64,000 nt of DNA from Saccharomycopsis phalli (Eukaryota; Ascomycota; Saccharomycetes; Ascoideales; Saccharomycopsidaceae). Of this stretch, positions 29,069-38,979 are shown piece by piece (within the stretch, counting starts at the first letter, position 1; every line of letters begins with the position of its first letter). Below the pieces are notes generated by a model. That model did not search any database. It saw only the letters and a program-made list of their open reading frames with translations, and was not told the origin of the DNA. The position numbers and the translations under genes were made by a program. Location: positions 1,116,001-1,180,000 of the forward strand of contig CP073212.1 of assembly GCA_020342235.1 (NCBI GenBank). Reading direction: 5' to 3'.

Positions 29069-30595
29069 CTATACCCACTTAAAGTTTTGTGGATATTCAG
29101 CCAACCAGTGGTCATTATTGCTAACCCTAGCAAAACTGAAATTGATATGGAACATCAATTTTGGAAACTTTTTGCATAGCCTGGGTATCCAATCCAATTC
29201 AACTTGTATCGTGGTGTTGACCAACTCAATGACTTCAATTGACTGGAAAGAGTCGCCATTTTCATTGGACACCAAAGAATTGCAATTATATTTAAGATGC
29301 CTCAATGTGTGCATGTTTTTGAAATCCGGTAACCTTTCCATTCTGCTATAACTCAAATCCAAAGTTTCCACGCTTTCCAATCCTTGTAAGCAAATATTGG
29401 CAAACGGGTTGCAGCTTAAATCCAAATGTTTAATTGTGGAGTAATCACGAAAAGGTTCGAGGCACTCAATGACACAGTTGTAAGATAAAATTAACTTTTT
29501 CAAATTCAGCTCTTCAAGGTTTGGGAAGCTATCAAGGAAGTTATTCAGTAAATCCAATGATGTAAGTTGCGGAACCATTCTAAACAGACCTAGAAAGTCA
29601 ATTTTGCTTCTGACCAATGTTAGCTTCTGCAAGTGTTTTAGACTTTGGAAATTTTTGAACTGAATCCCGGTTTCATCAAAGTACTCTGAAATAGTCAATT
29701 CACGCACATTTTCCAAGGCACTGACATCAGGAAACGTTCTATTTAAAGACAATGAACAATAGATTTCGACTTTGGTGGCGTGGGAAACCGTCAGTAGCAT
29801 TTGCTTGTTCACATAATACACCAGTGCTTGTTCAACTTTCGGTACATTAAACTTGTGCAAGCTTCTCGAAGCCAGTTGGCCAAGCAGCAAATTAGTTACA
29901 TTTGGGCAATCAAATTTGCTCACCCGATCAAATTCTGTATTATAGCCATAAAATCTGGTCAAACTGGGAAATGTTAGAGTCTCGAACTGCACTTCTGGGC
30001 ACTTAGACCCGTCACTATCATCTTGCGTTAATGTGAGACAGTCCATGCCAAGCAGTAAAGATTTCAACGTTTGACTGTGTTGAAATTTGGCAATCAACGG
30101 AGGTACCCATTCACTTGATAATAACTTCAACTTGGGAAGTACGGGTATATCAACGATCAATCGGCGTTCGTCTTCCGGCGAAAACGAGTTTCCCGCCGAC
30201 ATTCTAAGCTCCTCGAGGTTGGTCAATTTGCGCAAAAACACGTCAAAGTCGGTATCTGTAAGGAAGTGGTTCTGGTCGTGTATCTCGCGGTGACTCAAGA
30301 AATCACCCAAAAATTCTTTTATTACCAAGCTCTTGACGTACAAAGTTTCCTCAAACCCATTGATATCTTTAAAGGAAAGACCATATTGCTCGTCCTCTAA
30401 GCTTTTTGGCCGTGGAGGATCGTCAAACCACTCCTTATCCAAAGGCACCTCAAGCACGACTGAACCATACAAAACTGATTTGGCAATCAGCTGCCAGTCA
30501 TCATTGCTTAGCTTAATTAGCTTTTTGCACTTGTTGGCACTAAGTGACGCGCAAATGTATTTGATTATGTGAGGGGGGACATCGTGGAAACTCAT
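29069..30595 (-). CDS. F-box/leucine-rich-repeat protein
   Basis: 508 aa from ATG 30595, chosen because it opens directly into an F-box-like helix set (FHDVPPHIIKYICASLSANKCKKLIKL). The remainder is LRR: LTNLEELRMS, LPKLKLLSSEWVPPL, LENVRELTISEYF, LKHLQKLTLVRSKIDFLGLF, FPNLEELNLKKLILSYN, TIKHLDLSCNPF, VETLDLSYSRMERLPDF. This is the usual substrate-receptor layout of an SCF ubiquitin ligase (Skp1 binds the F-box, LRRs bind substrate). No specific orthologue recognised. Such F-box/LRR families turn over quickly in yeasts; fragments of similar flavour lie in the following 3 kb. Confidence 0.75.
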   Translation of the reverse strand: MSFHDVPPHIIKYICASLSANKCKKLIKLSNDDWQLIAKSVLYGSVVLEVPLDKEWFDDPPRPKSLEDEQYGLSFKDINGFEETLYVKSLVIKEFLGDFLSHREIHDQNHFLTDTDFDVFLRKLTNLEELRMSAGNSFSPEDERRLIVDIPVLPKLKLLSSEWVPPLIAKFQHSQTLKSLLLGMDCLTLTQDDSDGSKCPEVQFETLTFPSLTRFYGYNTEFDRVSKFDCPNVTNLLLGQLASRSLHKFNVPKVEQALVYYVNKQMLLTVSHATKVEIYCSLSLNRTFPDVSALENVRELTISEYFDETGIQFKNFQSLKHLQKLTLVRSKIDFLGLFRMVPQLTSLDLLNNFLDSFPNLEELNLKKLILSYNCVIECLEPFRDYSTIKHLDLSCNPFANICLQGLESVETLDLSYSRMERLPDFKNMHTLRHLKYNCNSLVSNENGDSFQSIEVIELVNTTIQVELDWIPRLCKKFPKLMFHINFSFARVSNNDHWLAEYPQNFKWV

Positions 30596-33500
30596 TCTAG
30601 TAACATTCAGGGACTGAAACTTGTATGCTGTGGGCTCTAATTGTTGGTGCTCGCAACCAATGCAGGGATTGACGTACCCAGTACTACGGTACCGTAATTT
30701 TGGATGATGGTTCCGCAAAGTTTAGCCTTATTGGTTGATCTGACTTACTAGATCTAGCTAGGACAAATAGATACAGAATGACTGTAACTTTGCTTTTTCT
30801 TTTGTATTGAATATGCAGCTGATATGCATCGTCTAGGTATAAGCTACTGGACTCCTCCAGTGGAATACGCAACACATTTGAAAAGTATTTGCCAAAACGT
30901 CCATAAACTCAATTGGCCTTACCAGAATGGGTTGGATCATGGGTCTTCCAGCACATGAAGAGATTCAGCGGCCAAACGTGCTTACAAGGGCAACCAAGGT
31001 ACTTTCATAATTACCTTAAATATTAAGAATCAATGAAAAAACTACTCAAATTGAAGTTTTTTAATCCCAGGCAGTTATGTGAGTACTGATCAGGGTTTTC
31101 TCAACAACTACCCCAGGATGTTCCTGGGTGAAATTATACTTGTCAAATTATCGTGCTTCCAGAAACAATATAGGGAGATGCAAGAATGAATATTATCGTG
31201 GCATTGAGAACCATTTCCAGAACCCTTGTGAATTTGAAATGTCAATTCTAATCAGATTACCATTCCAGTCACCTATAAGATCCTTGAATTTATTTTTGGG
31301 TAGAAAGTTTGCTCTGAAGAATTCATGAAATGAATAGCGAGGATAATTAAAAGAGAGCTTACCGAGATATGCATATAAACGGAAAATTACAAACTTTGAA
31401 TCAGACCCACTTGGTTTATCAATCATCAGCGTATTTTCCTAGGTATCTGTCTAGGATGGTCTAAATTTACCCAGGCTCGCTGTAACAGTCAACCCATGAA
31501 CCTTGGTCAAATGTAGCCGAATCGAACCAATACTTTGGCCTGAACATAGCCAGACCAAAGGTAGTCTTGCATCCACTAACTCCTACCCCTTTTTGACCAC
31601 ATTATTTACTCGGCCTCTTAAAAAGGATCACTGAGATGGACCTTTCCTATACATGTCCCACACATATTCATGTACGGGCTCACAACTTTCAAGCTTACTG
31701 CACCATGACATCTGCACAATTTCATTTGCAGTAGCTCATCTGCATCAAACCAGTTAGAATCATCCACTGGCAAAAATCATACACAGACAACCTCCACCAC
31801 ATTTCCCAAGCTCAAAAACTTCCAAAAGTGCTACACTACCCTCTTGGAAGAAGTTAGGGAACTCGAGTTCATAGTAATGCGCGCTAAAAGCCCTAGCTCC
31901 AAGTACCCGCCCGTGGTTTGAAAAAGCAGTCGACATCAATTCGTTTACCCCAAAGAGTGACTCAATGAGTCTGGTCATATTGAAAAGGGATTTTTCACCA
32001 AGGGGAAGTTCATCTATCCAAGAACCCGAGCCCAGAATTAATTTTGCAAGCTAAAAGGGACTACCAAACAAGTCGAATCATTTCTCTGGCAGTACCCAGA
32101 TGCGGCCCAAGTCACTCTCACTCGGTCCAAACAGCTCAGAGTTCACATCTCTAAGTCATTGAGCATAGAGTAAAGCTATAAATGGTCATATTCGAGTCAC
32201 CAAGCAGAGGCTTTAGCTAAATGGATTCTGTCCCCTCCCAGTATATGCTACAAGGGAGCGATCAAATCCAAGAAAATGACAACACATGAGCTTACAAGAG
32301 TACGTCACAAGCCAAATAGTGAAAGATTCTCATAATCCAATATAGTGAAAGAATCTCACAAAGTCAGAATAATGAGAAGAACCCACTAGAAGTCTTGTTC
32401 CAAGTGACTTCCCCGCCAACAACTCACCACACATCCAGTGTTTAGAATAGCGACAAGAACCTAGTTGAAGACCTCCCAACACTATGGTAACATTAACTAT
32501 GAATTCATTTACCTGGATTTGGAATGCAACCCACGGGATGACCAGACAAGAGACAACTAGACAAGAGACAATTAGACAAGAGACAATTAGACAAGAGACA
32601 ACTCTCAACTGGACGCTATAATAAACACACTCGGAACCTCCTTTTAGCCCATAATACGGCCAGGATCACAGATCCTCTTAGGGAACTGAAAAAGACTCTT
32701 CCACATACACAGATGATGTCACTACTAACCAGGAATAAACAGTCTAGTTACAGCAAGCAAAGTGCTCGAGAATCAACCCCAGAGACCCCGAACCAAACTA
32801 AGAACATTTCAAGCATACAAAGCGGGGATTGCCAATCCTGGTCTCAGTCAGCTATAATGAAGATACTAGTCATGTCCATTAGTATACAAAAAAAGACTAG
32901 CTATACTGGGAGTGACACTATGGAGGCAACACGCTTGATGTCATATTTTCAAGTCCTTCCCTATCACGGACAATAAGTCCACTAATAAAACTTTGGCAAT
33001 TTGGTTTGGGACATTATGGCCTAAGGGTTACTATTCGGCACAAGGGTATCAGGGCACAGGTCCCTTACAACTGATCCCTGGCCATTTCAAAACTGATTGG
33101 TCGAAAATACTTGAAAATTTACACCGCATGATGCAAAATCTCAAACACAGGTCTCGTCGGCCATTAAACAAGGTAACCAACTCTGTCACGAGGCACGCCA
33201 AAGAAAAGGGTGGACATCTGTCAAATAGATTCATCCTATAAGTCAAGGTTTCTTTTGATTGAATGCAGAAATTGGTAACAACCTACAAAGAAGAAACGCT
33301 CTTGAACTCATCAAGATTCGCAAAAACCAAAGTCCATTGCTGGAACTTGTTCCTTGGATCCTTGGGCTCATACACTATCTGGAGTGCTGTTAAATTCGTC
33401 ACCTCGTGAACCAACCACAATATGTCCAAGCTGCACAAATACAGCTCTGTAAGGGAAGGACCATCACTGGGCACATTCACATTGCATTACATCCCTTCAA

Positions 33501-33828
33501 ACTCCATTAATTTGATTACAAAAGAGGAAATGTACAACTGTGTTTCGATACGTAAAGCTAAGGATGGCTCCAGGGCCCGACTAAATATCGGCGGAACAGA
33601 TCAGGGAGCTATAAAAGGATAACACATGCCCGTCCCATTGACAATATTCTAAACTGATAAGCCCGTGAGAATTTTACAGATTTATTCACATGTATTTTCG
33701 ACGGCTAGAGGCATTTATCCACGGCTCTCAACGCGACCGATTATTAAACTATAAATAAAACTATCCAGCGCTCCATTTATTGTACGGTCACACAGCAAAT
33801 TATACCATTTCCTAACCAGCCATGGCAT
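30596..33828. other. Long gene-poor stretch with probable decayed coding remnants
   Basis: No intact gene. Several minus-strand pieces look protein-like, for example 31193-31426 (YLGKLSFNYPRYSFHEFF) and 33283-33470 (SLTELYLCSLDILWLVHEVT, LRR-like). They are short and in different frames. A 15-bp minisatellite (tagacaagagacaat, four copies) lies at 32546-32602. The stretch may be one or more decayed F-box/LRR relatives. Confidence 0.35.
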
Positions 33829-35232
33829 TTAGTTAATTGGAATGCCAAGATTGCCCCTGTACCACAATTGATGTAGTTTTGGATCTTCAATATATGAAAT
33901 GCCATTTCCAATAATCATGTTGGTGGTGCCAGAGTCCCTGACAGTAGCAAATGGATGTGCAAAGTTGCGAAGCGTGACCTTCATGTCTTCAGACGTGTGT
34001 CCTGGGCCGTCAAATGAGCTTTTTGGGTCCGGAAAAGTAGAAATAAAGTACGCAACAAGGCCAGAGACAGCTGAGGCGGCATAAGAAGTTCCAGAGAGAG
34101 TAGTATCACGGACCACGACCCTCTCACCAGGGGCCAAGATGTCCACACACTTGCCCCAGCCTGAGGTCGAAACATGTACTCCTCTTTTGTCAACTGATCC
34201 AACGACAATTGCACTCTTTGAGCTGGTTATATCTGCCTTACAGGTATCGAGATGGTTGTTGCCGGCGGAAACCACAAAATGGATTTTAGGGTGCAACGCA
34301 CTGATTCGGTCAATGTGGTCCAGAATTGGATGAGGTCTATCGCTGATTGACTTCTCATTAATGCTGAGATTGATGACCACTCCTAGTGGACAGAGCATAT
34401 TCTTGGTCTTTTGAAGGTAATCGTTAACCGCAAACAGGATAGCATCCATTGTAGCTGTCAGAGTGGCATCGTTGTTGAAAAAAGCCGGGACAACAAACAC
34501 CTGAGCGTTTTCGGCCGCGCCAAATTTTGAGTCCGCAGCAACTGAAGCAGTGAAGAAAGAGTGTGGGTTATTTGTTTCTATTTTCTGACGGACAGCATCG
34601 CCTTCGCGCATTGGGCGAAGCAATGGGTAGTTCCGGAAGTTTTCAAAGTGCTGTGAAAATGGCGTCAGGGTCGCAAAGTCGATCATATAAATCGCCACAC
34701 CTCTACCGCCTGGAGAGAGAAACTTATAGTTCAGTACGCTGCTCTTGTAAATGGATTTATCAGGACTGGAGATCCGGTTCAAATTCCATGGCGCATCTTT
34801 CACGGTAATCTCCGTAGACTGCACAATGTTTTTGGTGTCTTGCATCACATATTGTACAAGGTCATTTTTACTGAATTCAGAAGCAACAGAATCAAGAAGG
34901 TACCCGTGGATCATGTAGTTCTCATTGAGGATTGTCATGTCACTGTCGCTCGCCTTTCCATACTGACGAGCTACAAGGTCCTTGAGTTTGCTCTTGACAG
35001 AGCTAGGCTCAGCCTTGAGTGAGTTCAGTTGGAGTTGGCTCAATTCTAAGAGGGCAGCATTAAATTGTATCGAATTGATTTCATCCTTAAATCTCACAAT
35101 ATAGGAATACTCCACCGCAATCTCTTTAGGAGCCGGAAAGTACTTGTCAGTTCGTGGGTACGAAATTTGCTCTAAAGGCTTTACGGCACGAATTCCAAGG
35201 ATAAATAGAAAGAAGCACGCGAAGATATTCAT
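33829..35232 (-). CDS. Secreted subtilisin-family (proteinase K-like) serine protease
   Basis: 467 aa from ATG 35232, which starts a signal peptide (NIFACFFLFILGIRAVKP). An I9-type propeptide follows (EYSYIVRFKDEINS). DAPWNLNRISSP (about 146-157) matches the mature start of cerevisin/proteinase K (APWGLARIS). The triad is complete: Asp185 (IYMIDFAT), His224 (NPHSFFTASVAA) and Ser383 (LSGTSYAASAVSG), with the oxyanion Asn in VVSAGNNH (about 325). The contexts are atypical: the family's HGTHVAGT and GTSMAAP are HSFFTASV and GTSYAAS. The family acts in the vacuole (Prb1) or outside the cell. It probably retains activity but may have altered specificity. Confidence 0.82.
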   Translation of the reverse strand: MNIFACFFLFILGIRAVKPLEQISYPRTDKYFPAPKEIAVEYSYIVRFKDEINSIQFNAALLELSQLQLNSLKAEPSSVKSKLKDLVARQYGKASDSDMTILNENYMIHGYLLDSVASEFSKNDLVQYVMQDTKNIVQSTEITVKDAPWNLNRISSPDKSIYKSSVLNYKFLSPGGRGVAIYMIDFATLTPFSQHFENFRNYPLLRPMREGDAVRQKIETNNPHSFFTASVAADSKFGAAENAQVFVVPAFFNNDATLTATMDAILFAVNDYLQKTKNMLCPLGVVINLSINEKSISDRPHPILDHIDRISALHPKIHFVVSAGNNHLDTCKADITSSKSAIVVGSVDKRGVHVSTSGWGKCVDILAPGERVVVRDTTLSGTSYAASAVSGLVAYFISTFPDPKSSFDGPGHTSEDMKVTLRNFAHPFATVRDSGTTNMIIGNGISYIEDPKLHQLWYRGNLGIPIN

Positions 35233-35833
35233 GTTCGATTGTCCTATAATCAGACTTTTGAAGAGCTTATATACCGTTGGAATAGAGATTCTATATTGCT
35301 GATGAAATCCGACCAATGACTCTGGCTAAAAAATTTATAGCCGCACCCATGAATATGTACGGATATTACTCTTCTGTATTGCATTAATGGCAGATTATTT
35401 TGCATGGGCGTATAGTGCCACGAGTAAATGCATGAGGAGCCGTTCAATGATTGAGTGCAAAAATATCCAACTTGGAATCCAGCACGAGTTTTCCACTGGG
35501 ACTCTCCAGTCATTTTTAAAAAGGTTGCATTGGTTTTTTTCTTTGTATTTTATAATTATCTTGCAATTTACACGACTTGTCTTAATTTTTTGTATTTTGT
35601 AATTGTCTTGCAATTTGCACGACTTTTTTTTCCTGAAAATTGCACTTGATGTCAACATACTAGTAATTTTCTTCAACGGCTTAATGATTTTCTTCAGCGG
35701 CCTAATGATTTGTCCTCAACGGCCTACTTCATTTCACTTTGAAAAACGTTGCCATGAAACCAAGAGTTTAACGAATTTGCAACAACTACCCACGTGCGTC
35801 CAGAAGTTAGGAGAATTGTAGTAAAATAACTGG
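35233..35833. other. Intergenic, protease promoter side, with local duplications
   Basis: Two copies of a ~55-bp block (TTTGTATTTTATAATTATCTTGCAATTT ... ACGACTT type) lie at 35535-35630. Three ~20-bp copies of TTCAACGGCCTAATGATT type lie at 35670-35730. Confidence 0.6.
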
Positions 35834-37591
35834 TCAAACCAAAATCACATTGATTTCCTGCTCAGTTTGACTCAATTTATACGCCATTGTACTACCATTG
35901 TAGTATGCCAAGTGCACAAAGTAATCGTCGCCCTGTTTCCGAATCGCCATTCCCGACATTTCCGACACATGGCCGTTTTCAGGAAAGCTGGCTATTCGTT
36001 TGAACCCATAAATTCCTCTGAAGGTAACTAGGCGAAACACGGCTACTAGACCAGCCTGTGATGCCGCTAAAAGGCACGAAAGCTCAGGGATGTACTTGGC
36101 GAAGGAGAGCCTGCTACAAGGGGCATCGACTTCAAACAATTCGTCGGTAGACGCATTACAAATCAACTCGTCGCAGTTGAACAACGCTAGCTGGTGTTCA
36201 GTAGTAACAAGCAAGTAGTCCAGTCCACCGTGGAAAATCGTGGACTGCCAGTATTTGCATCTGTTTAAGCTCACATGCGACTTCGTCTTGCCCCTTTGGA
36301 ACCTATGATAGTATGAATTGCAGTACCGCACAATCCTCGAGTAAGTCTCCTGGACCGGCTCAGAATGCACACTACTAAGTGTCGCTCGGCGAATATCCTT
36401 CAGAGGCTCACCTACATACAAGTAAGTGAACCGGGCTGCCAATCCTAAATCACTTGACTCTACTGGGTCGGATTCTGCATCGAGAAACTTGCTTTTGCTG
36501 CATATACTCTCCAGGAACCCACGGACACTGTACATGTCAGACAACAGTGCCATACTATGGACTTGCTGAAATGAATCTCCGGGAACCCAGGTGATTGTCC
36601 AGACCCCGCTGGAAAGCTCGGTAGAATCGATTTCATGGAGCGACAAGGCATTGCCCCAATTCACAATATCAAACACCATCAAACTGCCGGAAATCGACCC
36701 AGCAGCAACATAAATGTGGTGTCCATGAGGAAAAATCGAGACGGTGGGGATATTGTCAGGTAACTCGTCGCTCTTCGCGACCAACACCCCACTTTCCAGC
36801 ACATAAAACACGCTCACCACATGGTCATTATCACTGACAGCCACATACCGATCATAAATATCTACTCCCCATGCCGAGGCAGACACTTTGAAACGGTACA
36901 TAGGCGTAATATCAAGTGTCTGGTCATGATACGTCTGCCTGGACTTATCCTCAATCGCACTTACAATTTGCCTAGTCTCCCAGATCATCACCCATCCAGA
37001 ATCAGAAACTACCACTAGCACTTCCTCTCCAAGAAATCGCAGGATCTTCAAATAGTTCAAGCTATATGGCCACTCTCTCCACACAGATCCCAAGATTATT
37101 TGCAATCCTTCGCGTGTCGACTGAGGTTCCACTGCGGTCTCAAAACTGTACATCAGACCCAAATTGTCCGCACTAGCTACACAGATTTTACTCATGCTAC
37201 CAAAGAAAAGATACCCGTGCAATTCCGAATAGTCCATCAAATTCCCTTTATACCGGAAATTGCTCACGTCCACCTGCGCCTCCGCATCAAACTCCACCTC
37301 AAACTCCGGCTCACATTCCTCAAACTTCATGTCCCAATATTCGTGTGCCTCATTAGAGTCCCGTGGGAACTCTCGTGGTGGTTTCTCATCTTTTATACCC
37401 TGGTCTTGCCCATGAATAACCTTCCAGTTCTTGGAATCATACTCAGAGCTGGCCACAAATCGGTTCCCAGGTCCAACCTCCACACCACTATAACTCAAAA
37501 ACACCCCAAGCCGCTCCTTGTAATCCGCATCCTCCACTTGTAACTGGAAATCACTCTCCATAACAACCAAGTGGGTATTTCGTTCTCCCAT
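35834..37591 (-). CDS. WD-repeat-like protein resembling Crt10
   Basis: 585 aa from ATG 37591; Met at 37561 is an alternative. Acidic N-terminus, then beta-propeller-like repeats: LMDYSELHGYLFFGSMSKICVAS, VLVVVSDSGWVMIWETRQIV, ASAWGVDIYDRYVAVSDNDHVVSVF, HIYVAAGSISGSLMVFDI. The NLMDYSELHG block and overall size recall yeast Crt10, a regulator of ribonucleotide reductase genes; this is from memory. A DDB1-type or other nuclear WD protein remains possible. The gene starts only 31 bp after the stop of the upstream same-strand F-box gene, and that gap is packed with E-boxes. Confidence 0.6.
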   Translation of the reverse strand: MGERNTHLVVMESDFQLQVEDADYKERLGVFLSYSGVEVGPGNRFVASSEYDSKNWKVIHGQDQGIKDEKPPREFPRDSNEAHEYWDMKFEECEPEFEVEFDAEAQVDVSNFRYKGNLMDYSELHGYLFFGSMSKICVASADNLGLMYSFETAVEPQSTREGLQIILGSVWREWPYSLNYLKILRFLGEEVLVVVSDSGWVMIWETRQIVSAIEDKSRQTYHDQTLDITPMYRFKVSASAWGVDIYDRYVAVSDNDHVVSVFYVLESGVLVAKSDELPDNIPTVSIFPHGHHIYVAAGSISGSLMVFDIVNWGNALSLHEIDSTELSSGVWTITWVPGDSFQQVHSMALLSDMYSVRGFLESICSKSKFLDAESDPVESSDLGLAARFTYLYVGEPLKDIRRATLSSVHSEPVQETYSRIVRYCNSYYHRFQRGKTKSHVSLNRCKYWQSTIFHGGLDYLLVTTEHQLALFNCDELICNASTDELFEVDAPCSRLSFAKYIPELSCLLAASQAGLVAVFRLVTFRGIYGFKRIASFPENGHVSEMSGMAIRKQGDDYFVHLAYYNGSTMAYKLSQTEQEINVILV

Positions 37592-37629
37592 CACGTGTAT
37601 TACTCATCGGTCACGTGATGTGTCACGTG
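37592..37629. promoter_or_regulatory. Three CACGTG boxes in a 38-bp inter-gene space
   Basis: CACGTG at 37592-37597, 37612-37617 (full palindrome TCACGTGA) and 37624-37629, the last overlapping the end of the F-box ORF. They lie directly upstream of the Crt10-like start. Candidate Cbf1/Pho4/bHLH sites. Confidence 0.55.
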
Positions 37630-38708
37630 GACCAATTGGTGCGCCATGTCAGAATACAATGTGGGGTCCAAGCAAGACGATCAAATCCTAAATCACTGGA
37701 AAACTGCCGCTTATCATTGATTGTCACAAACTTAATATTTCTTGTGACTCCATTAGCGCAAAAGGTCGCACTTTCGGTCCCGTCAGGCTCCGGCAACTCT
37801 AGTATGTAGCCAGAAGATTCTCCGCCATAGATCTCATTAATTGCATCGTCAACTGCAATGCTCGCCTGTTTTTCATATTGATTGCATATCTGTGCTTCCT
37901 GTTCCAAGTTCCAGTACATGCATTTATCCTGGAGCCTTGGCTCGCTTTGAAGATCGAAATAATGAAATGTAATGCCGCATTTCGGGTTCAGGCCGGTTTC
38001 TTCCATCAGGAACCTCACCTTGTATATATTGCTGGTCCCATCACACTCGAACCGGCCCAAATTGAGAAACGTAAACACCTGTTTTGGCATCATTTCCGCA
38101 ATGTTGCTGGCAGAATAAAACGAAAAACTCCGGCTCGGCATGTTTTCTGCAGAGATTTCCACCATGAACTTGATGGTTCCCAACCCTAGACACTGGTCAT
38201 TGATTGTGAGCCCAATCCCAAGCGCATACTGGCCACGGGCCAAAAAAAACGTCTCTTGGTACCTCAAAGTATAAGCAAGACCAATCAGAACCGACTGCCG
38301 GTTGGCATTGATGGTGTATCTGTCGCTAGGCTGTACCATAAAGCCCTGAGGCCGAAAAAACCGCTTTCTGTACCGGACCAAATGATACACCAACATCCAC
38401 GAGTCGCTCAAAAAGAGGCTCTTGTAAATGTCCTTTGGCTCGCGAACTTGTAGTGTGGTGAGCTTAAGCTCTCGGGCATTTATATTCCGAAGATCGCCAA
38501 ATATTGACTCGTAGCTTTTGACGTATTGCTGGATAGCCTTGTGGCTTTTGAAAATGACATGCTCAATCGCGTCTGAAAACTCTTGGAAAAGTTTTTGCCT
38601 GAATAGCTCGTTATATAGCGAGTAGTAGTGTGCTGTGGCAAACCGAAGTTCCGGCACGATTTGAAGTATCTTTACTTCCAATTCTACTGGCAAATCAGTG
38701 ATAGACAT
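37623..38708 (-). CDS. F-box protein, uncharacterised
   Basis: 361 aa, ATG at 38708. Opens with a good F-box (ITDLPVELEVKILQIVPELRFA). The rest is a mixed alpha/beta domain without LRR or WD repeats (VLIGLAYTLRYQETFFLARGQ, LGLGTIKFMVEISAENMP). Probably an SCF substrate receptor. It transcribes away from SBA1 across a 271-bp shared promoter with a heat-shock element, so stress co-regulation is possible. No named orthologue recognised. Confidence 0.65.
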   Translation of the reverse strand: MSITDLPVELEVKILQIVPELRFATAHYYSLYNELFRQKLFQEFSDAIEHVIFKSHKAIQQYVKSYESIFGDLRNINARELKLTTLQVREPKDIYKSLFLSDSWMLVYHLVRYRKRFFRPQGFMVQPSDRYTINANRQSVLIGLAYTLRYQETFFLARGQYALGIGLTINDQCLGLGTIKFMVEISAENMPSRSFSFYSASNIAEMMPKQVFTFLNLGRFECDGTSNIYKVRFLMEETGLNPKCGITFHYFDLQSEPRLQDKCMYWNLEQEAQICNQYEKQASIAVDDAINEIYGGESSGYILELPEPDGTESATFCANGVTRNIKFVTINDKRQFSSDLGFDRLAWTPHCILTWRTNWST

Positions 38709-38773
38709 GTCCAGTGTAGGGCATTGCGTGAACCAAGAAAATGGTACTAATTATGTGCCCGGGTGAGGATGGA

Positions 38774-38786
38774 TTCTGGAATATTC
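38774..38786 (+). promoter_or_regulatory. Heat-shock element upstream of SBA1
   Basis: TTCtgGAAtaTTC is a perfect three-unit nTTCnnGAAnnTTCn Hsf1 site about 195 bp 5' of SBA1. A second TTCtcGAA pair lies near 38961, and a TATATAA at 38944. Confidence 0.65.
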
Positions 38787-38979
38787 TATTCGCCACCTTG
38801 CGATGGTAACAACAGATGGAAACCCAGCAATTTGCATATTTGAGAAATTGAATTATTAAAAGTTCATTTGCAATTGTTCCCTTGGAACCAGCGACTACTC
38901 CTACAACGCACTCTCTGTATGTGGTTATGAGCCCGATGTGTGGTATATAAGCATGCAATTTCTCGAATTGACAAGGAAA

